Assembly (NCBI GenBank): GCA_947307255.1
Contig: CAMZIO010000011.1
Location: 1 to 46,614, forward strand
DNA from: an uncultured Clostridia bacterium
GTDB lineage: Bacteria; Bacillota; Clostridia; Oscillospirales; Oscillospiraceae
Reading direction: 5' to 3'
Length of the DNA: 46,614 nt
The position numbers were made by a program, and so were the translations under genes. Within the stretch, counting starts at the first letter, position 1; every line of letters begins with the position of its first letter. Shown here one piece after another: positions 9,987-18,010 of this stretch. The notes beneath the pieces were generated by a model that worked only from the letters and a program-made list of their open reading frames with translations, had not been told where the DNA came from and did no database searches.

Positions 9987-11303
9987 TCAGCGCTTTGAGT
10001 TGATATTGATCGTAATCTCTTTGATTGTTTGGGAAAAGGACGGATCGTTGCGCATTTTCTTTTCCACCTGCTCGAGCGAATGGAGCACGGTGGTGTGATC
10101 GCGCCCGCCGAATTCCCGCCCGATATCGGGCGTGGAAAGATTGGTCATGCGTCGGACGAGATAGATCGCCACCTGCCTTGCGTTGGCGGCTTCCCGGCTG
10201 CGGGAAGGACCCTTGACCACGCTGTCGTCGATGCCGAAATAACGCGAGACCTCGGTGATGATGAAGGCTGCGGTTGGCACATATTCGTTGCTTTTTCGCA
10301 TCATGTCGCGCACAGCGCGGTTGGCGCTCTCTTCGTCCATTTCCTTGCCGATCAGATCCCGATAAGCAAGGATCTTGTTCATCGTGCCCTCCAGTTGGCG
10401 GACGTTGGAGGTAACGTTCTCGGCAATGTACTTGGCGATATCGTCCTCAATGATCGTACCCCACTGGGCGGCTTTGTTTTTGATGATTGCCAGGCGCGTT
10501 TCAAAATCCGGCGGCTGTACGTCGGCCAGCAGACCCCATTCAAAGCGCGTGCGCAGCCGGTCGTCGAGCAGATTCATATCAGACGGCGGTCGGTCCGAGG
10601 TCATCACGATCTGGTGGCCGGATTCGTAGAGCGTATTGAAGGTGTAGAAAAACTCGTTTTGCACTTGCTCCTTACCCGCGACGGACTGAACGTCGTCCAC
10701 CAGCAGCAAATCGGCGTCGCGGTATTTCGCGCGGAACTCGCTGCCGCGGCCGGCCCGGATCAGCTCGATGAAGGCGTTGATAAAATCGTCGCCCTTGACG
10801 TAAATGATTTTTGCGTCGGGATTGCGCTGGCGGAACTGATGGGCGATGGCGTAAATCAGATGGGTCTTGCCCAGGCCAGAGTCGCCGTAAATAAAAAGCG
10901 GGTTATAGTGGTTGCTCGCCCCGTCTGCGACCGCACGGGCGGCGGCGTAGGCCATTTTGTTCGATTCGCCCACCACGAAGGTGTCGAACGTGAATTCGCC
11001 GGATTCAAGCAGGGACGTCGCCTTCTTTACCTTTTCCGGTTCAAACGCGGCACGCTCGTCGCTGGAGAGCAGCTTTACCTCAAACTCGGAGGAATAGATA
11101 TCCTGGAGCGCGGCCTTGATCTGTTCGGAAAAGAGCGACTCGATCGTGCTTCTTTTAAATTCATTGGGGCAGAAAAGATACAGCGTGCGGTCGCGGATGG
11201 CCAGGGCCTCCACTTCGTCAAACCAGGTGTTGATCGCCGTCTCGGACAACTCCCGGCTCAAGCGCTGCAAAACGATCTGCCAAATATCAGCAACGGAATT
11301 CAA
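9987..11303 (-). CDS. dnaA: Chromosomal replication initiator DnaA
   Basis: AAA+ initiator (438 aa). Domain I is about residues 1-80 (VADIWQIVLQRLSREL), Walker A is GDSGLGKT (140-147), Walker B is DLLLVDDVQ, and domain IV ends with the DnaA-box recognition helix region (EFGGRDHTTVLHSLEQVE). The start is a TTG at 11303: it is preceded by AGAGGAG and gives the expected N-terminus. The open frame continues about 75 codons upstream, but those residues are unlike DnaA and would span the promoter. Transcribed from its own promoter at 11363-11391. Confidence 0.96.
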   Translation of the reverse strand: MNSVADIWQIVLQRLSRELSETAINTWFDEVEALAIRDRTLYLFCPNEFKRSTIESLFSEQIKAALQDIYSSEFEVKLLSSDERAAFEPEKVKKATSLLESGEFTFDTFVVGESNKMAYAAARAVADGASNHYNPLFIYGDSGLGKTHLIYAIAHQFRQRNPDAKIIYVKGDDFINAFIELIRAGRGSEFRAKYRDADLLLVDDVQSVAGKEQVQNEFFYTFNTLYESGHQIVMTSDRPPSDMNLLDDRLRTRFEWGLLADVQPPDFETRLAIIKNKAAQWGTIIEDDIAKYIAENVTSNVRQLEGTMNKILAYRDLIGKEMDEESANRAVRDMMRKSNEYVPTAAFIITEVSRYFGIDDSVVKGPSRSREAANARQVAIYLVRRMTNLSTPDIGREFGGRDHTTVLHSLEQVEKKMRNDPSFSQTIKEITININSKR

Positions 11304-11362
11304 ATGGAAACTCTCCTCTCTGTCTGGGAATAACGGCCAAAAGGCCGAAAAAGTCCTCTTAG

Positions 11363-11391
11363 AGTATAGCAAAAAACCTGCAAAAAAGCAA
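11363..11391 (-). promoter_or_regulatory. Promoter of dnaA
   Basis: On the minus strand TTGCTT (11386-11391) and TATACT (11363-11368) are separated by 17 bases, placing the start of transcription near 11356 and a leader of about 50 bases before the TTG start of dnaA. Confidence 0.7.
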
Positions 11392-11493
11392 CCATTATCT
11401 TCATATTCTAAATAAAAACAAATGGCGTTTTTTTCAAAAAAGAGGGGAAAACCGGGAAACGGCAAAAAGGAGAAGACGGCGAAAAAACGAAAC

Positions 11494-11502
11494 TGTGTAT
11501 AA
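11494..11502 (-). promoter_or_regulatory. DnaA box upstream of dnaA
   Basis: TTATACACA on the minus strand fits the general consensus TTATNCACA exactly. It lies between the divergent dnaA and rpmH promoters, 8 bases before the rpmH -35 element. It could mediate DnaA autoregulation or be the upstream part of a bipartite origin. Confidence 0.55.
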
Positions 11503-11509
11503 TTTTTGG

Positions 11510-11538
11510 TTGACAGAAAAGATACCAATCGCTATAAT
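11510..11538 (+). promoter_or_regulatory. Consensus sigma-A promoter of rpmH
   Basis: TTGACA (11510-11515), a 17-base spacer, then TATAAT (11533-11538): a perfect match to the vegetative consensus. It drives rpmH and probably rnpA-yidD-yidC-jag, with a leader of about 118 bases before rpmH. Confidence 0.9.
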
Positions 11539-11662
11539 ATCTTCTGCGTCATCAAAAATGGCGTTTTGTTTGTCAACTGCGGGAACGGGAGCGATTCCGT
11601 CCGCCGTCGAGTAAGTGCGGCCGCCAAACGCCGCCGGTAATCTTTATAGGAGGTAAAAAGCT

Positions 11663-11803
11663 ATGGCTACTTCTCGCACCTATCAGCCCAAGAAGCTCCA
11701 GCGCTCCAAGGAGCACGGCTTCCGCAAGAGAATGTCGACCGCCAACGGCCGCAAGGTTCTCGCCCGCCGTCGCGCCAGAGGCCGCGCCCGCTTGACCCAC
11801 TAA
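11663..11803 (+). CDS. rpmH: Ribosomal protein bL34
   Basis: 46-aa protein of the large ribosomal subunit. The sequence has [19 protein letters not shown] and then [17 protein letters not shown], the invariant L34 pattern. A strong ribosome-binding site (TAGGAGGTAAAAAGCT) precedes the ATG. First gene of the conserved rpmH-rnpA-yidD-yidC-jag group diverging from dnaA. Confidence 0.97.
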   Translation: MATSRTYQPKKLQRSKEHGFRKRMSTANGRKVLARRRARGRARLTH

Positions 11804-11839
11804 GGGAAGATCATGGCGCACCGCATATAAATATAGAGA

Positions 11840-11876
11840 GGGACGGACGGTGAAAAAAGTTTTCATCCGCCGTCCC
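11840..11876 (+). other. Hairpin between rpmH and rnpA
   Basis: GGGACGG (11840-11846) pairs with CCGTCCC (11870-11876), and inner CGGTGAAAA pairs with TTTTCA(T)CCG. It is followed by TTGAGGGCGTTTTT. Probably a partial terminator or processing site that makes L34 mRNA more abundant than the downstream messages. Confidence 0.55.
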
Positions 11877-11941
11877 TTGAGGGCGTTTTTCATGAAAGTG
11901 TCCGTGGAGGAGAAGGCAGCGAGCAGCGGGGAGAAATCGGT

Positions 11942-12286
11942 GTGAAACGAGCAACGACGATAAAGGAAAATTACGAATTCCGCCGGATGTATGCCAAGGG
12001 AAAATCCGGCGTTTCGCCATGCCTCGTAATTTACTGCCGCCCCAACCACCGCGGGCATAACCGCCTGGGCATCACGGTGAGCGCCAAGCTGGGCCATGCC
12101 GTGGTGCGCAACCGCATCCGCCGCCGTCTGCGCGAGATCTATCGTCTCAACCAGCCGCGACTGAAGCAGGGATACGACGTCGTCCTGGTCGGACGTATGC
12201 GCGCGGTCTCTGCCGACTATCAGGAGCTGGAGCGCGCGTTTCTGCACGTCTGCGAAAAGCTGTCGCTTTTGGAGAAGACGGTATGA
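11942..12286 (+). CDS. rnpA: Ribonuclease P protein component
   Basis: Protein subunit (114 aa) of RNase P, which helps the RNA subunit mature the 5' ends of tRNAs. The family signature [15 protein letters not shown] (about residues 54-68) contains the RNR motif, and the start [18 protein letters not shown] is typical. The start is a GTG at 11942 with GGGGAG upstream. Its stop overlaps the yidD start (ATGA). Confidence 0.95.
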   Translation: MKRATTIKENYEFRRMYAKGKSGVSPCLVIYCRPNHRGHNRLGITVSAKLGHAVVRNRIRRRLREIYRLNQPRLKQGYDVVLVGRMRAVSADYQELERAFLHVCEKLSLLEKTV

Positions 12287-12498
12287 AATACGTGCTGCTT
12301 GCCCTGGTGCGGTTTTATCGGCGGTATATTTCTCCCCTGCGCCCGCCCTGCTGCCGATTTATTCCCACCTGCTCGGAGTATGCGCTCCAGGCAATCGGGA
12401 AATACGGCGCGCTCAAGGGCGGCTGGCTGACGCTGAAACGACTTTTGCGGTGCCATCCCTTTTATAAGGGAGATCGAATCTACGACCCTGTCCCCTGA
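12283..12498 (+). CDS. yidD: Membrane protein insertion efficiency factor YidD
   Basis: 71-aa YidD protein. The N-terminus is an amphipathic helix ([13 protein letters not shown]), followed by the conserved [12 protein letters not shown] motif with its cysteines and the ending [12 protein letters not shown]. It is thought to assist YidC-dependent insertion at the inner face of the membrane. It overlaps rnpA by 4 bases and lies just before yidC. Confidence 0.94.
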   Translation: MKYVLLALVRFYRRYISPLRPPCCRFIPTCSEYALQAIGKYGALKGGWLTLKRLLRCHPFYKGDRIYDPVP

Positions 12499-12603
12499 AA
12501 CGCTGCGCGGGCACGCAGCGGGGAAAGACCGGCTGCGCAATCAGGCGGTCGTTATCAACCGGTCGCATCCGAGCCGATGCGATCTACACGGAGGAAGCAC
12601 AGA

Positions 12604-13707
12604 ATGTTTTCAACCATCGGATATTACATTTGTATCCCCTTCGCCTGGATTCTGCGTCTGTTTTATAACCTCACCGGATCTTACGGTTGGGCGCTGATTC
12701 TATTCACGCTTGTCGTGAAGATCGTGCTGCTCCCCTTCCAGCTCAAGTCGAAGAAGAGCATGATGCGCATGAATCGCTTCCAGCCCAAGATGAAAGAGAT
12801 TCAGACCAAGTACGCAAACAATCCGGCAAAGATGAACGAGGAGCTGCAGCTTCTCTATGCCGAGGAGGGCGTCAACCCCATGAGCGGCTGCTTGTGGAGC
12901 TTTTTACCCTTCCCGATCATTATCGCGCTGTATTCGATCATCCGCCAGCCGCTCGGCCGCTTTATGCTGCTGGGGAGCGACACGATCGAGTCCATCCGCA
13001 CCTTTGCCCAGTCGCTCGGCTACGTGGCCGAGCAGACGGGCGGCCGCGCCTCGTTCTACGAGCAGATCCACCTTGCGCAGTTCATGTCCCAGAATTTCGA
13101 CAAGTTTTCCGGTAAGTTTGAGGGGATCTTCCCCCTGTCTTACGACTTTTTGGGGCTTGACCTGACCAGAATCCCGCAGGACGCGATCCAAAGTATTCCC
13201 ACCGAAGGATGGGCGGCGATCGGCCTGGTGCTGATTCCGGTTATCTCCGCTGCGCTGAGCTTTTTCCAGTCCAAGGCGTCCATGGCCGGCACGTCCAACG
13301 CCGCGGCAAACGACGCGGCCGGGCGGTCCAGCCGTATGATGCTGTGGATGATGCCGCTCATGTCGCTGTGGATCGGCTTTACGCTGCCTGCCGCCCTCGG
13401 CGTTTACTGGATTGCCAACAGCTTTTTCATGATGATCCAGGATATGATCCTCAACAAGTATTTCACCAAGGAAATGGACCGTGAGGAGACGGAACGGGAA
13501 AAGCAAAAACGCGAGGAGCGCGTGGCGCGCATGATGGCCGCGCGCGAGCAGCAGCGCCAGCAGCAGATGACCCCGCCGGCCAAGCAGGTGAAAAAGGCCG
13601 AGAAAAAGCCCGAAAAGAAGGGCAACGCAACCACGGAGAACGGTCGTATCGGAGAGCGCCCCTATGCAAGAGGCCGCTCATTCCACACCGACCACTACGG
13701 GGAATAA
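12604..13707 (+). CDS. yidC: Membrane protein insertase YidC/SpoIIIJ
   Basis: YidC/Oxa1-family insertase (367 aa). The ATG at 12604 follows GGAGG by 9 bases; an in-frame ATG nine codons upstream has no such site. The 5-TM core begins YNLTGSYGWALILFTLVVKI and includes KMNEELQLLYAEEGVNPMSGC. A large loop (about residues 120-200) is followed by the last membrane segments and a lysine/glutamate/glutamine-rich cytoplasmic tail (about 295-367), which usually contacts ribosomes. No lipobox is seen at the N-terminus, unlike the Bacillus proteins. Confidence 0.95.
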   Translation: MFSTIGYYICIPFAWILRLFYNLTGSYGWALILFTLVVKIVLLPFQLKSKKSMMRMNRFQPKMKEIQTKYANNPAKMNEELQLLYAEEGVNPMSGCLWSFLPFPIIIALYSIIRQPLGRFMLLGSDTIESIRTFAQSLGYVAEQTGGRASFYEQIHLAQFMSQNFDKFSGKFEGIFPLSYDFLGLDLTRIPQDAIQSIPTEGWAAIGLVLIPVISAALSFFQSKASMAGTSNAAANDAAGRSSRMMLWMMPLMSLWIGFTLPAALGVYWIANSFFMMIQDMILNKYFTKEMDREETEREKQKREERVARMMAAREQQRQQQMTPPAKQVKKAEKKPEKKGNATTENGRIGERPYARGRSFHTDHYGE

Positions 13708-13725
13708 GAATAAGGAGCTCGTTTT

Positions 13726-14586
13726 ATGATTCAATATATTGACGTATCGGGCAAAACGGAGGAGGAAGCGATCCATCGCGCCCTGGAGCAGCTGCAGCTT
13801 GACCGGGATGAGGTTTCGATCGAGATCCTTGAGCGTGCGAAATCCGGATTTCTCGGCTTCGGCGGCCAGCCCGCGCTGGTGCGCGTGAGCTATGACGACG
13901 GCCAGAGTGAGCCGGCCGTCTCGCAGGAGACGAAGCAGGGGGAAGAAGCTCCGGCCGCAGCCGCTGCGCCCAAGGCGCCGGTCAAGCAGCCGATGTTCCA
14001 GCCCGAAATTCTGCAAAAGGAAATGCGCGCGAAGGAAAAGACCCGGCGCGAGGAAAAGAAAACGGAGGCAAAGCCCAGGGAGAAGGTCAAAAAGACCGTC
14101 GACCTCGGCGCGGAATGCTCCGATGAAAAATCCGAGCAGATCCGCACCTTCCTCACCGGCTTGCTCTCGCACATGGAGAGCACCGCGGAGGTCAAGGTGT
14201 ACGAGGTGGAGAAGGGCCGCTACAAGGTCATTCTTGAGGGCGAGAAGCTCGGCGCGCTGATCGGCCGCCGCGGCGAGACGCTCGACGCGATCCAGCAGCT
14301 TACCGCCTACGCCGTCAACCACAGCAGCGAAAAAGGGCGTGTGCGCGTGCAGGTCGACGCGGAGAACTACCGCGAAAAGCGCGAGCAGAGCCTTGAACGG
14401 CTGGCGGACAAGGTCGCGGCGAAGGTGATCAAGTATCGCCGCAACGTAACGCTGGAGCCGATGAACGCCTACGAGCGCCACGTGATCCACACTGCGCTGC
14501 AGGATACGGCCGGCATTTCCACCTTCTCGATCGGCACCGAGCCGAATCGCCGCGTCGTCGTTTCCTACGACCGCAGCAAGCAATAA
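13726..14586 (+). CDS. jag: Jag/KhpB RNA-binding protein (SpoIIIJ-associated)
   Basis: 286-aa RNA-binding protein. Order: Jag-N domain (residues 1-52, ending SGFLGFGGQPALV), a charged linker rich in Lys/Glu/Ala (about 60-130), a KH-like domain (about 140-215, with EGEKLGALIGRRGETLDAIQ) and a C-terminal R3H domain (MNAYERHVIHTAL). AGGAG precedes the ATG. It is the last gene of the rpmH unit and is followed by a strong terminator. Confidence 0.95.
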   Translation: MIQYIDVSGKTEEEAIHRALEQLQLDRDEVSIEILERAKSGFLGFGGQPALVRVSYDDGQSEPAVSQETKQGEEAPAAAAAPKAPVKQPMFQPEILQKEMRAKEKTRREEKKTEAKPREKVKKTVDLGAECSDEKSEQIRTFLTGLLSHMESTAEVKVYEVEKGRYKVILEGEKLGALIGRRGETLDAIQQLTAYAVNHSSEKGRVRVQVDAENYREKREQSLERLADKVAAKVIKYRRNVTLEPMNAYERHVIHTALQDTAGISTFSIGTEPNRRVVVSYDRSKQ

Positions 14587-14591
14587 ACCGT

Positions 14592-14636
14592 CGGCCCCCC
14601 GGCGTGTGATACGCCGGGGGGCCGTTGCGCGTTTTT
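14592..14636 (+). terminator. Terminator of the rpmH-jag unit
   Basis: 14-bp GC-rich stem (14592-14605 with 14611-14624), loop GTGAT, followed closely by a T6 run (14632-14637). It lies 5 bases after the jag stop. Confidence 0.9.
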
Positions 14637-14716
14637 TGACGGAACGCCTCTGCCGCGGCCGACTCCGCCGGGAGCGCGCGGGCAAAAGACCGCGTCGCCC
14701 CTGCCCTTCCAAAATA

Positions 14717-14750
14717 TAAAAAAAGCCCTGCCGACTCCGGCAGGGCTTTT
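14717..14750 (-). terminator. Terminator of the SPFH gene unit
   Basis: 12-bp stem AAAAGCCCTGCC (14721-14732) with 14739-14750, loop of 6. On the minus strand it ends in a run of seven T followed by TATATT. It lies 16 bases past the stop of the SPFH gene, and a plus-strand T4 makes it partly bidirectional. Confidence 0.85.
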
Positions 14751-14766
14751 GCGTGCAGCGCACGGC

Positions 14767-15705
14767 TTACTTGTCGTTTTCCAGCAGGCCCTTGAACCCG
14801 GCGGCAAGGCCGGCGAGCCCCTGAATCTCGCTGGGGATAATGATCTTGGTAGCCTGACCGTCGGCCGCCTTCTCATACGCCTCCAGCGCCTTGATCTTGA
14901 CGACCTGGTCGTTGGGGTTGGCCTCGTTCAAGAGCTTGATGGAGTCCGCCATCGCGTTTTGCACCTTGCGGATCGCCTCGGCTTCGCCCTCGGCCTTGAG
15001 GATCGCGGCTTCGCGCTCGGCCTCGGCCTTGAGGATCGCAGCCTGCTTTTCCGCGTCGGCGCGCAGGATCGTGGACTGCTTTTCGCCCTCGGCCACGAGG
15101 ATCTGGCTCTGCTTCTGGCCTTCCGCCTGCAGGATGGACTCGCGGCGTTCACGCTCGGCCTTCATCTGCTTTTCCATCGCGTTCTGGATTTCCTTGGGCG
15201 GCAGGATGTTCTTGAGCTCCACGCGGTTGACCTTGATGCCCCAGGGGTCGGTGGCCTCATCCAGGATGGCGCGCATCTTGGCGTTGATCACGTCGCGGGA
15301 CGTAAGGCTCTGGTCCAGCTCCATATCGCCGATGATGTTACGCAGGGTGGTGGCGGTCAGGTTCTCGATGGCGTTCATCGGATGCTCCACGCCGTAGGTG
15401 TAGAGCTTGGGATCGGTGATCTGGAAATAGATGACCGTGTCGATCTGCATGGTAACGTTATCCTTGGTGATCACCGGCTGGGGATCGAAGTCCGCCACCT
15501 GCTCCTTGAGCGAGACTTTCTTGACCACGCGCTCGATGAACGGGATCTTCAGGTGCAGCCCGACGCCCCAGGTGGCACTATAAGCGCCCAGGCGCTCCAC
15601 CACGTAGGCGCGGGACTGCTGCACCACGTGGATGTTGCTGACGATCATCCCAAGGATGAGCAGAACCAGGATAATAAGACCGATATAACCAATGATGTGC
15701 GGCAT
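14767..15705 (-). CDS. SPFH/stomatin-like membrane protein (QmcA type)
   Basis: 312-aa SPFH protein. One N-terminal membrane segment (about residues 3-24), a SPFH/band-7 domain (about 28-190, with VQQSRAYVVERLGAY and VTKDNVTMQIDTVIYF-like strands), then a long Ala/Glu/Lys-rich coiled coil made of repeated (A/E)AILKAEAE-type units (about 195-255). Such proteins form ring or cage assemblies in the membrane and often pair with NfeD proteins. The upstream gene codes for exactly such an NfeD partner and its end contains the AGGAGG that serves this gene, 4 bases away. Confidence 0.92.
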   Translation of the reverse strand: MPHIIGYIGLIILVLLILGMIVSNIHVVQQSRAYVVERLGAYSATWGVGLHLKIPFIERVVKKVSLKEQVADFDPQPVITKDNVTMQIDTVIYFQITDPKLYTYGVEHPMNAIENLTATTLRNIIGDMELDQSLTSRDVINAKMRAILDEATDPWGIKVNRVELKNILPPKEIQNAMEKQMKAERERRESILQAEGQKQSQILVAEGEKQSTILRADAEKQAAILKAEAEREAAILKAEGEAEAIRKVQNAMADSIKLLNEANPNDQVVKIKALEAYEKAADGQATKIIIPSEIQGLAGLAAGFKGLLENDK

Positions 15706-15709
15706 AGTT

Positions 15710-16537
15710 TTAATCCTCCTTTTTTTCTGTGACGAAGAGCTTTACGCCCTCCATCCTGACAACTGTTACTATGGTATCCTTGGGAATGACCTCGCCGTTT
15801 TCGCTGCGGGCGGTCCAGGTCTTCCCGTCGATGTAGACCGCGCCGCGGGAACGCTCGTTGTCCACCGTTTCGACGACGCGCGCTGTGTGGGCAAGCACGC
15901 GGTCGGCGTTGGTGGGGGTGATCGTGTTGTCCAGCATCCTGCGCGCCAGCGGCCGCGTCGCCACCAGCGCCGCGATGGACACGATCAGAAACAGCACGAA
16001 CTGCAGCCAGAGCGAGGCGCCCAGCTCCGCCGTGATCAGCGCCGCCACTGCGCCGACGACAAACCAGATGGACACCAGCCCCGCCGTCGCCGCCTCGGCA
16101 ATGCCGAAGATGATGATAGCGGCGATCCAGATAATCGTCATCACGTCATCCGCTCCTCCTTTCAGACTTCGCACACAGTAAACGTAGGCAGGTCCCAGCA
16201 AAGCAATGACACACAGCAGAAAGATCCCGACCATCTTGTTGTAGGGGGAAAGGTTGCTGTAGAAGTCGGACAGGGCGCTGCCGAGCGTGCGCCGGGGCAG
16301 GGCTTTGGTCTCGTGCGGTGCGGCGGGGTCTTCGGTGGGCAGCTCGTCGGCAAAGAGCTCGTTCATCGTCGTCCCGTAGCGCGAGCAGATGTAGATCACC
16401 TTGTCCAGCTCCGGATAACTGCGCCCGGATTCCCACTTCGACACCGCCTGGCGCGAGACCTGAAGCTGCTCGGCAAATTCCTCCTGCGTCAGGGCGTTGC
16501 GTTTTCGGACCGCCTGCAAGCGATCGCCAAAGGCCAT
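15710..16537 (-). CDS. Fusion of XRE-type HTH domain with NfeD-like membrane protein
   Basis: 275-aa two-part protein. Residues 5-62 form an XRE helix-turn-helix (TQEEFAEQLQVSRQAVSKWE). A linker with one membrane segment (about 103-122) leads to an NfeD1b-like part: membrane helices at about 134-195 and a C-terminal OB-like domain (about 205-275, RGAVYIDGKTWTARSENGE). The ATG at 16537 follows GGAGGTAATGCA. An internal AAAGGAGG (16155-16162) lies 10 bases before an in-frame GTG (16144, V132) exactly where the NfeD part begins, so NfeD alone may also be made. It is coupled to the SPFH gene. The upstream region holds two similar operator-like repeats. Confidence 0.85.
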   Translation of the reverse strand: MAFGDRLQAVRKRNALTQEEFAEQLQVSRQAVSKWESGRSYPELDKVIYICSRYGTTMNELFADELPTEDPAAPHETKALPRRTLGSALSDFYSNLSPYNKMVGIFLLCVIALLGPAYVYCVRSLKGGADDVMTIIWIAAIIIFGIAEAATAGLVSIWFVVGAVAALITAELGASLWLQFVLFLIVSIAALVATRPLARRMLDNTITPTNADRVLAHTARVVETVDNERSRGAVYIDGKTWTARSENGEVIPKDTIVTVVRMEGVKLFVTEKKED

Positions 16538-16594
16538 TGCATTACCTCCGTTTCTCTGTTTAGCTGCAGTATAGCGGCTGCACGGCCGCATTTC

Positions 16595-16646
16595 CACCAA
16601 CTTGAAGTTTACAAAAGCGTTTTTTTACCGCAACCTCCGGTTTACA
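16595..16646. promoter_or_regulatory. Pair of operator-like repeats between divergent genes
   Basis: Two 11-bp inverted repeats, AACTTGAAGTT (16599-16609) and AACCTCCGGTT (16632-16642), lie with centres 33 bp apart, about three helical turns. Their flanks also match (TTT.C...AAC and GTTTAC), so 15 of 22 positions are shared. They sit upstream of the HTH-NfeD gene and are candidate sites for its HTH domain; this is inferred. Confidence 0.45.
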
Positions 16647-16745
16647 CGCCTCCGCCCGGCTGGAGCTGCAGTGCTACTATTCTATCACGCTTCTCGGCAA
16701 AATACCAGTCCTATTTTGCCGGCCGCGCAGCAGAAAGAAAAGCGG

Positions 16746-16774
16746 TTGCGTTTTGGGCGCGGATTCGCTATACT
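16746..16774 (+). promoter_or_regulatory. Promoter of the RlmL-like methyltransferase gene
   Basis: TTGCGT (16746-16751), a 17-base spacer and TATACT (16769-16774), about 40 bases before the chosen start codon. Confidence 0.65.
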
Positions 16775-16812
16775 GGTTACGATATCAGATGACGACAGGA
16801 AGTGATGCAGCA

Positions 16813-17931
16813 ATGCTGGCGTTTGCCATCCCCTGCCTGCTGGGACTGGAGAGCCTGGTGGGCGACGAGGTGAAAAAGCTGGGGCTTTCCGACGTGCGCG
16901 TGGAAAACGGGCGCGTTTTGTGCCGCGGGCAGGCGGCCGACGTTGCGCGGCTGAATATCAACCTGCGCTGCGGCGCGCGTGTGCTGCTGGTGCTCAGCAC
17001 CTTCCGCGCCACGGATTTTGAGGCGCTGTTTCAGGGTGTGCGCGCGATCGACTGGGCGCACTGGATCCCGTGCGACGGGGCGTTCCCCGTTGCGGGCTAT
17101 TCCATCAACTCCACGCTCCACTCCGTCCCGGCGTGCCAGTCCATCGTGAAAAAAGCGGTCGTGGACCGGCTTTCCGCAGCCTACGGCCTTTCTCAACTGC
17201 CGGAGACCGGGCGGCGCTGCCAGATCCGCTTTTCTATTATGAAGGACGAGGTCATGGTTGCGCTGGACACCTCCGGCGAGGGGCTGTACAAGCGCGGCTA
17301 CCGCGCCGTGGGCGTGGCGGCGCCGCTGCGCGAGACGCTGGCGGCGGCGATGGTCAAGCTCTCGCACTACCGCGGGCTTGATCCCTTCTGCGATCCTTTC
17401 TGCGGCTCCGGTACGATTGCCATTGAAGCCGCGCTGATCGCCAAAAACCGCGCGCCGGGCTTGAACCGCAGCTTTGCCGCGCAAAGCTGGCAGACGCTGG
17501 ACAAAAAGCTCTGGCTGGACGCCGCGGACGAGGCGATGGACCGGGAATTCCACGGGAATTACGAGATCTGGGGCGGGGATATCGACCCGCAGGCCGTCGA
17601 AATCGCGCGCCACAACGCACAGCTTGCCGAGGTGGACGACGTGGTGAGATTCGAGGTGGACGACGCCACGCGCTTCCATTGGGGCGGGCTGTACGGGCGC
17701 GTGGTAACCAACCCGCCCTACGGCGAGCGGCTGCTGGAGCGGCAGGAGGCGGAGACGCTCTACCGCGCCTTTGGCCGCGCCATGGACAAGCTTCCGGACA
17801 CCTGGCGCGTTTACGTGCTCTCGTCCCACACGGAGTTTGAACGCTGCTTTGGCCGCGTCGCGGACAAGCGCCGTAAGCTATACAACGGTATGCTCAAGTG
17901 CGATTTGTTTATGTACGGCAAGAAGCTGTGA
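16813..17931 (+). CDS. THUMP-domain rRNA methyltransferase, RlmL/YpsC family
   Basis: 372-aa class I methyltransferase that probably modifies a guanine of 23S rRNA (RlmL N-half/YpsC family, m2G). N-terminal ferredoxin-like and THUMP parts (about residues 1-155) precede the Rossmann domain with DPFCGSGTIAIEAALIA (SAM-binding) and the catalytic NPPYGER. The start at 16813 matches the family N-terminus (LAFAIPCLLGLESLVGDEV) and follows AGGAAG by 10 bases; an ATG at 16789 is possible. A promoter lies just upstream. The lipid kinase gene follows 79 bases later. Confidence 0.92.
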   Translation: MLAFAIPCLLGLESLVGDEVKKLGLSDVRVENGRVLCRGQAADVARLNINLRCGARVLLVLSTFRATDFEALFQGVRAIDWAHWIPCDGAFPVAGYSINSTLHSVPACQSIVKKAVVDRLSAAYGLSQLPETGRRCQIRFSIMKDEVMVALDTSGEGLYKRGYRAVGVAAPLRETLAAAMVKLSHYRGLDPFCDPFCGSGTIAIEAALIAKNRAPGLNRSFAAQSWQTLDKKLWLDAADEAMDREFHGNYEIWGGDIDPQAVEIARHNAQLAEVDDVVRFEVDDATRFHWGGLYGRVVTNPPYGERLLERQEAETLYRAFGRAMDKLPDTWRVYVLSSHTEFERCFGRVADKRRKLYNGMLKCDLFMYGKKL

Positions 17932-18010
17932 GCGCGGCTTGCGTACTGCGCCGCGCGTCGGCACGGCACGCGGCGCGGCGTGATTGCCTGAGACCGGGAG
18001 GGAGCTTTCT

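Noticed and set aside
11304..11528. N-terminal extension of DnaA upstream of TTG 11303
   Set aside because: The residues are hydrophobic and unlike DnaA, and they would span the dnaA promoter. TTG with AGAGGAG is the better start.
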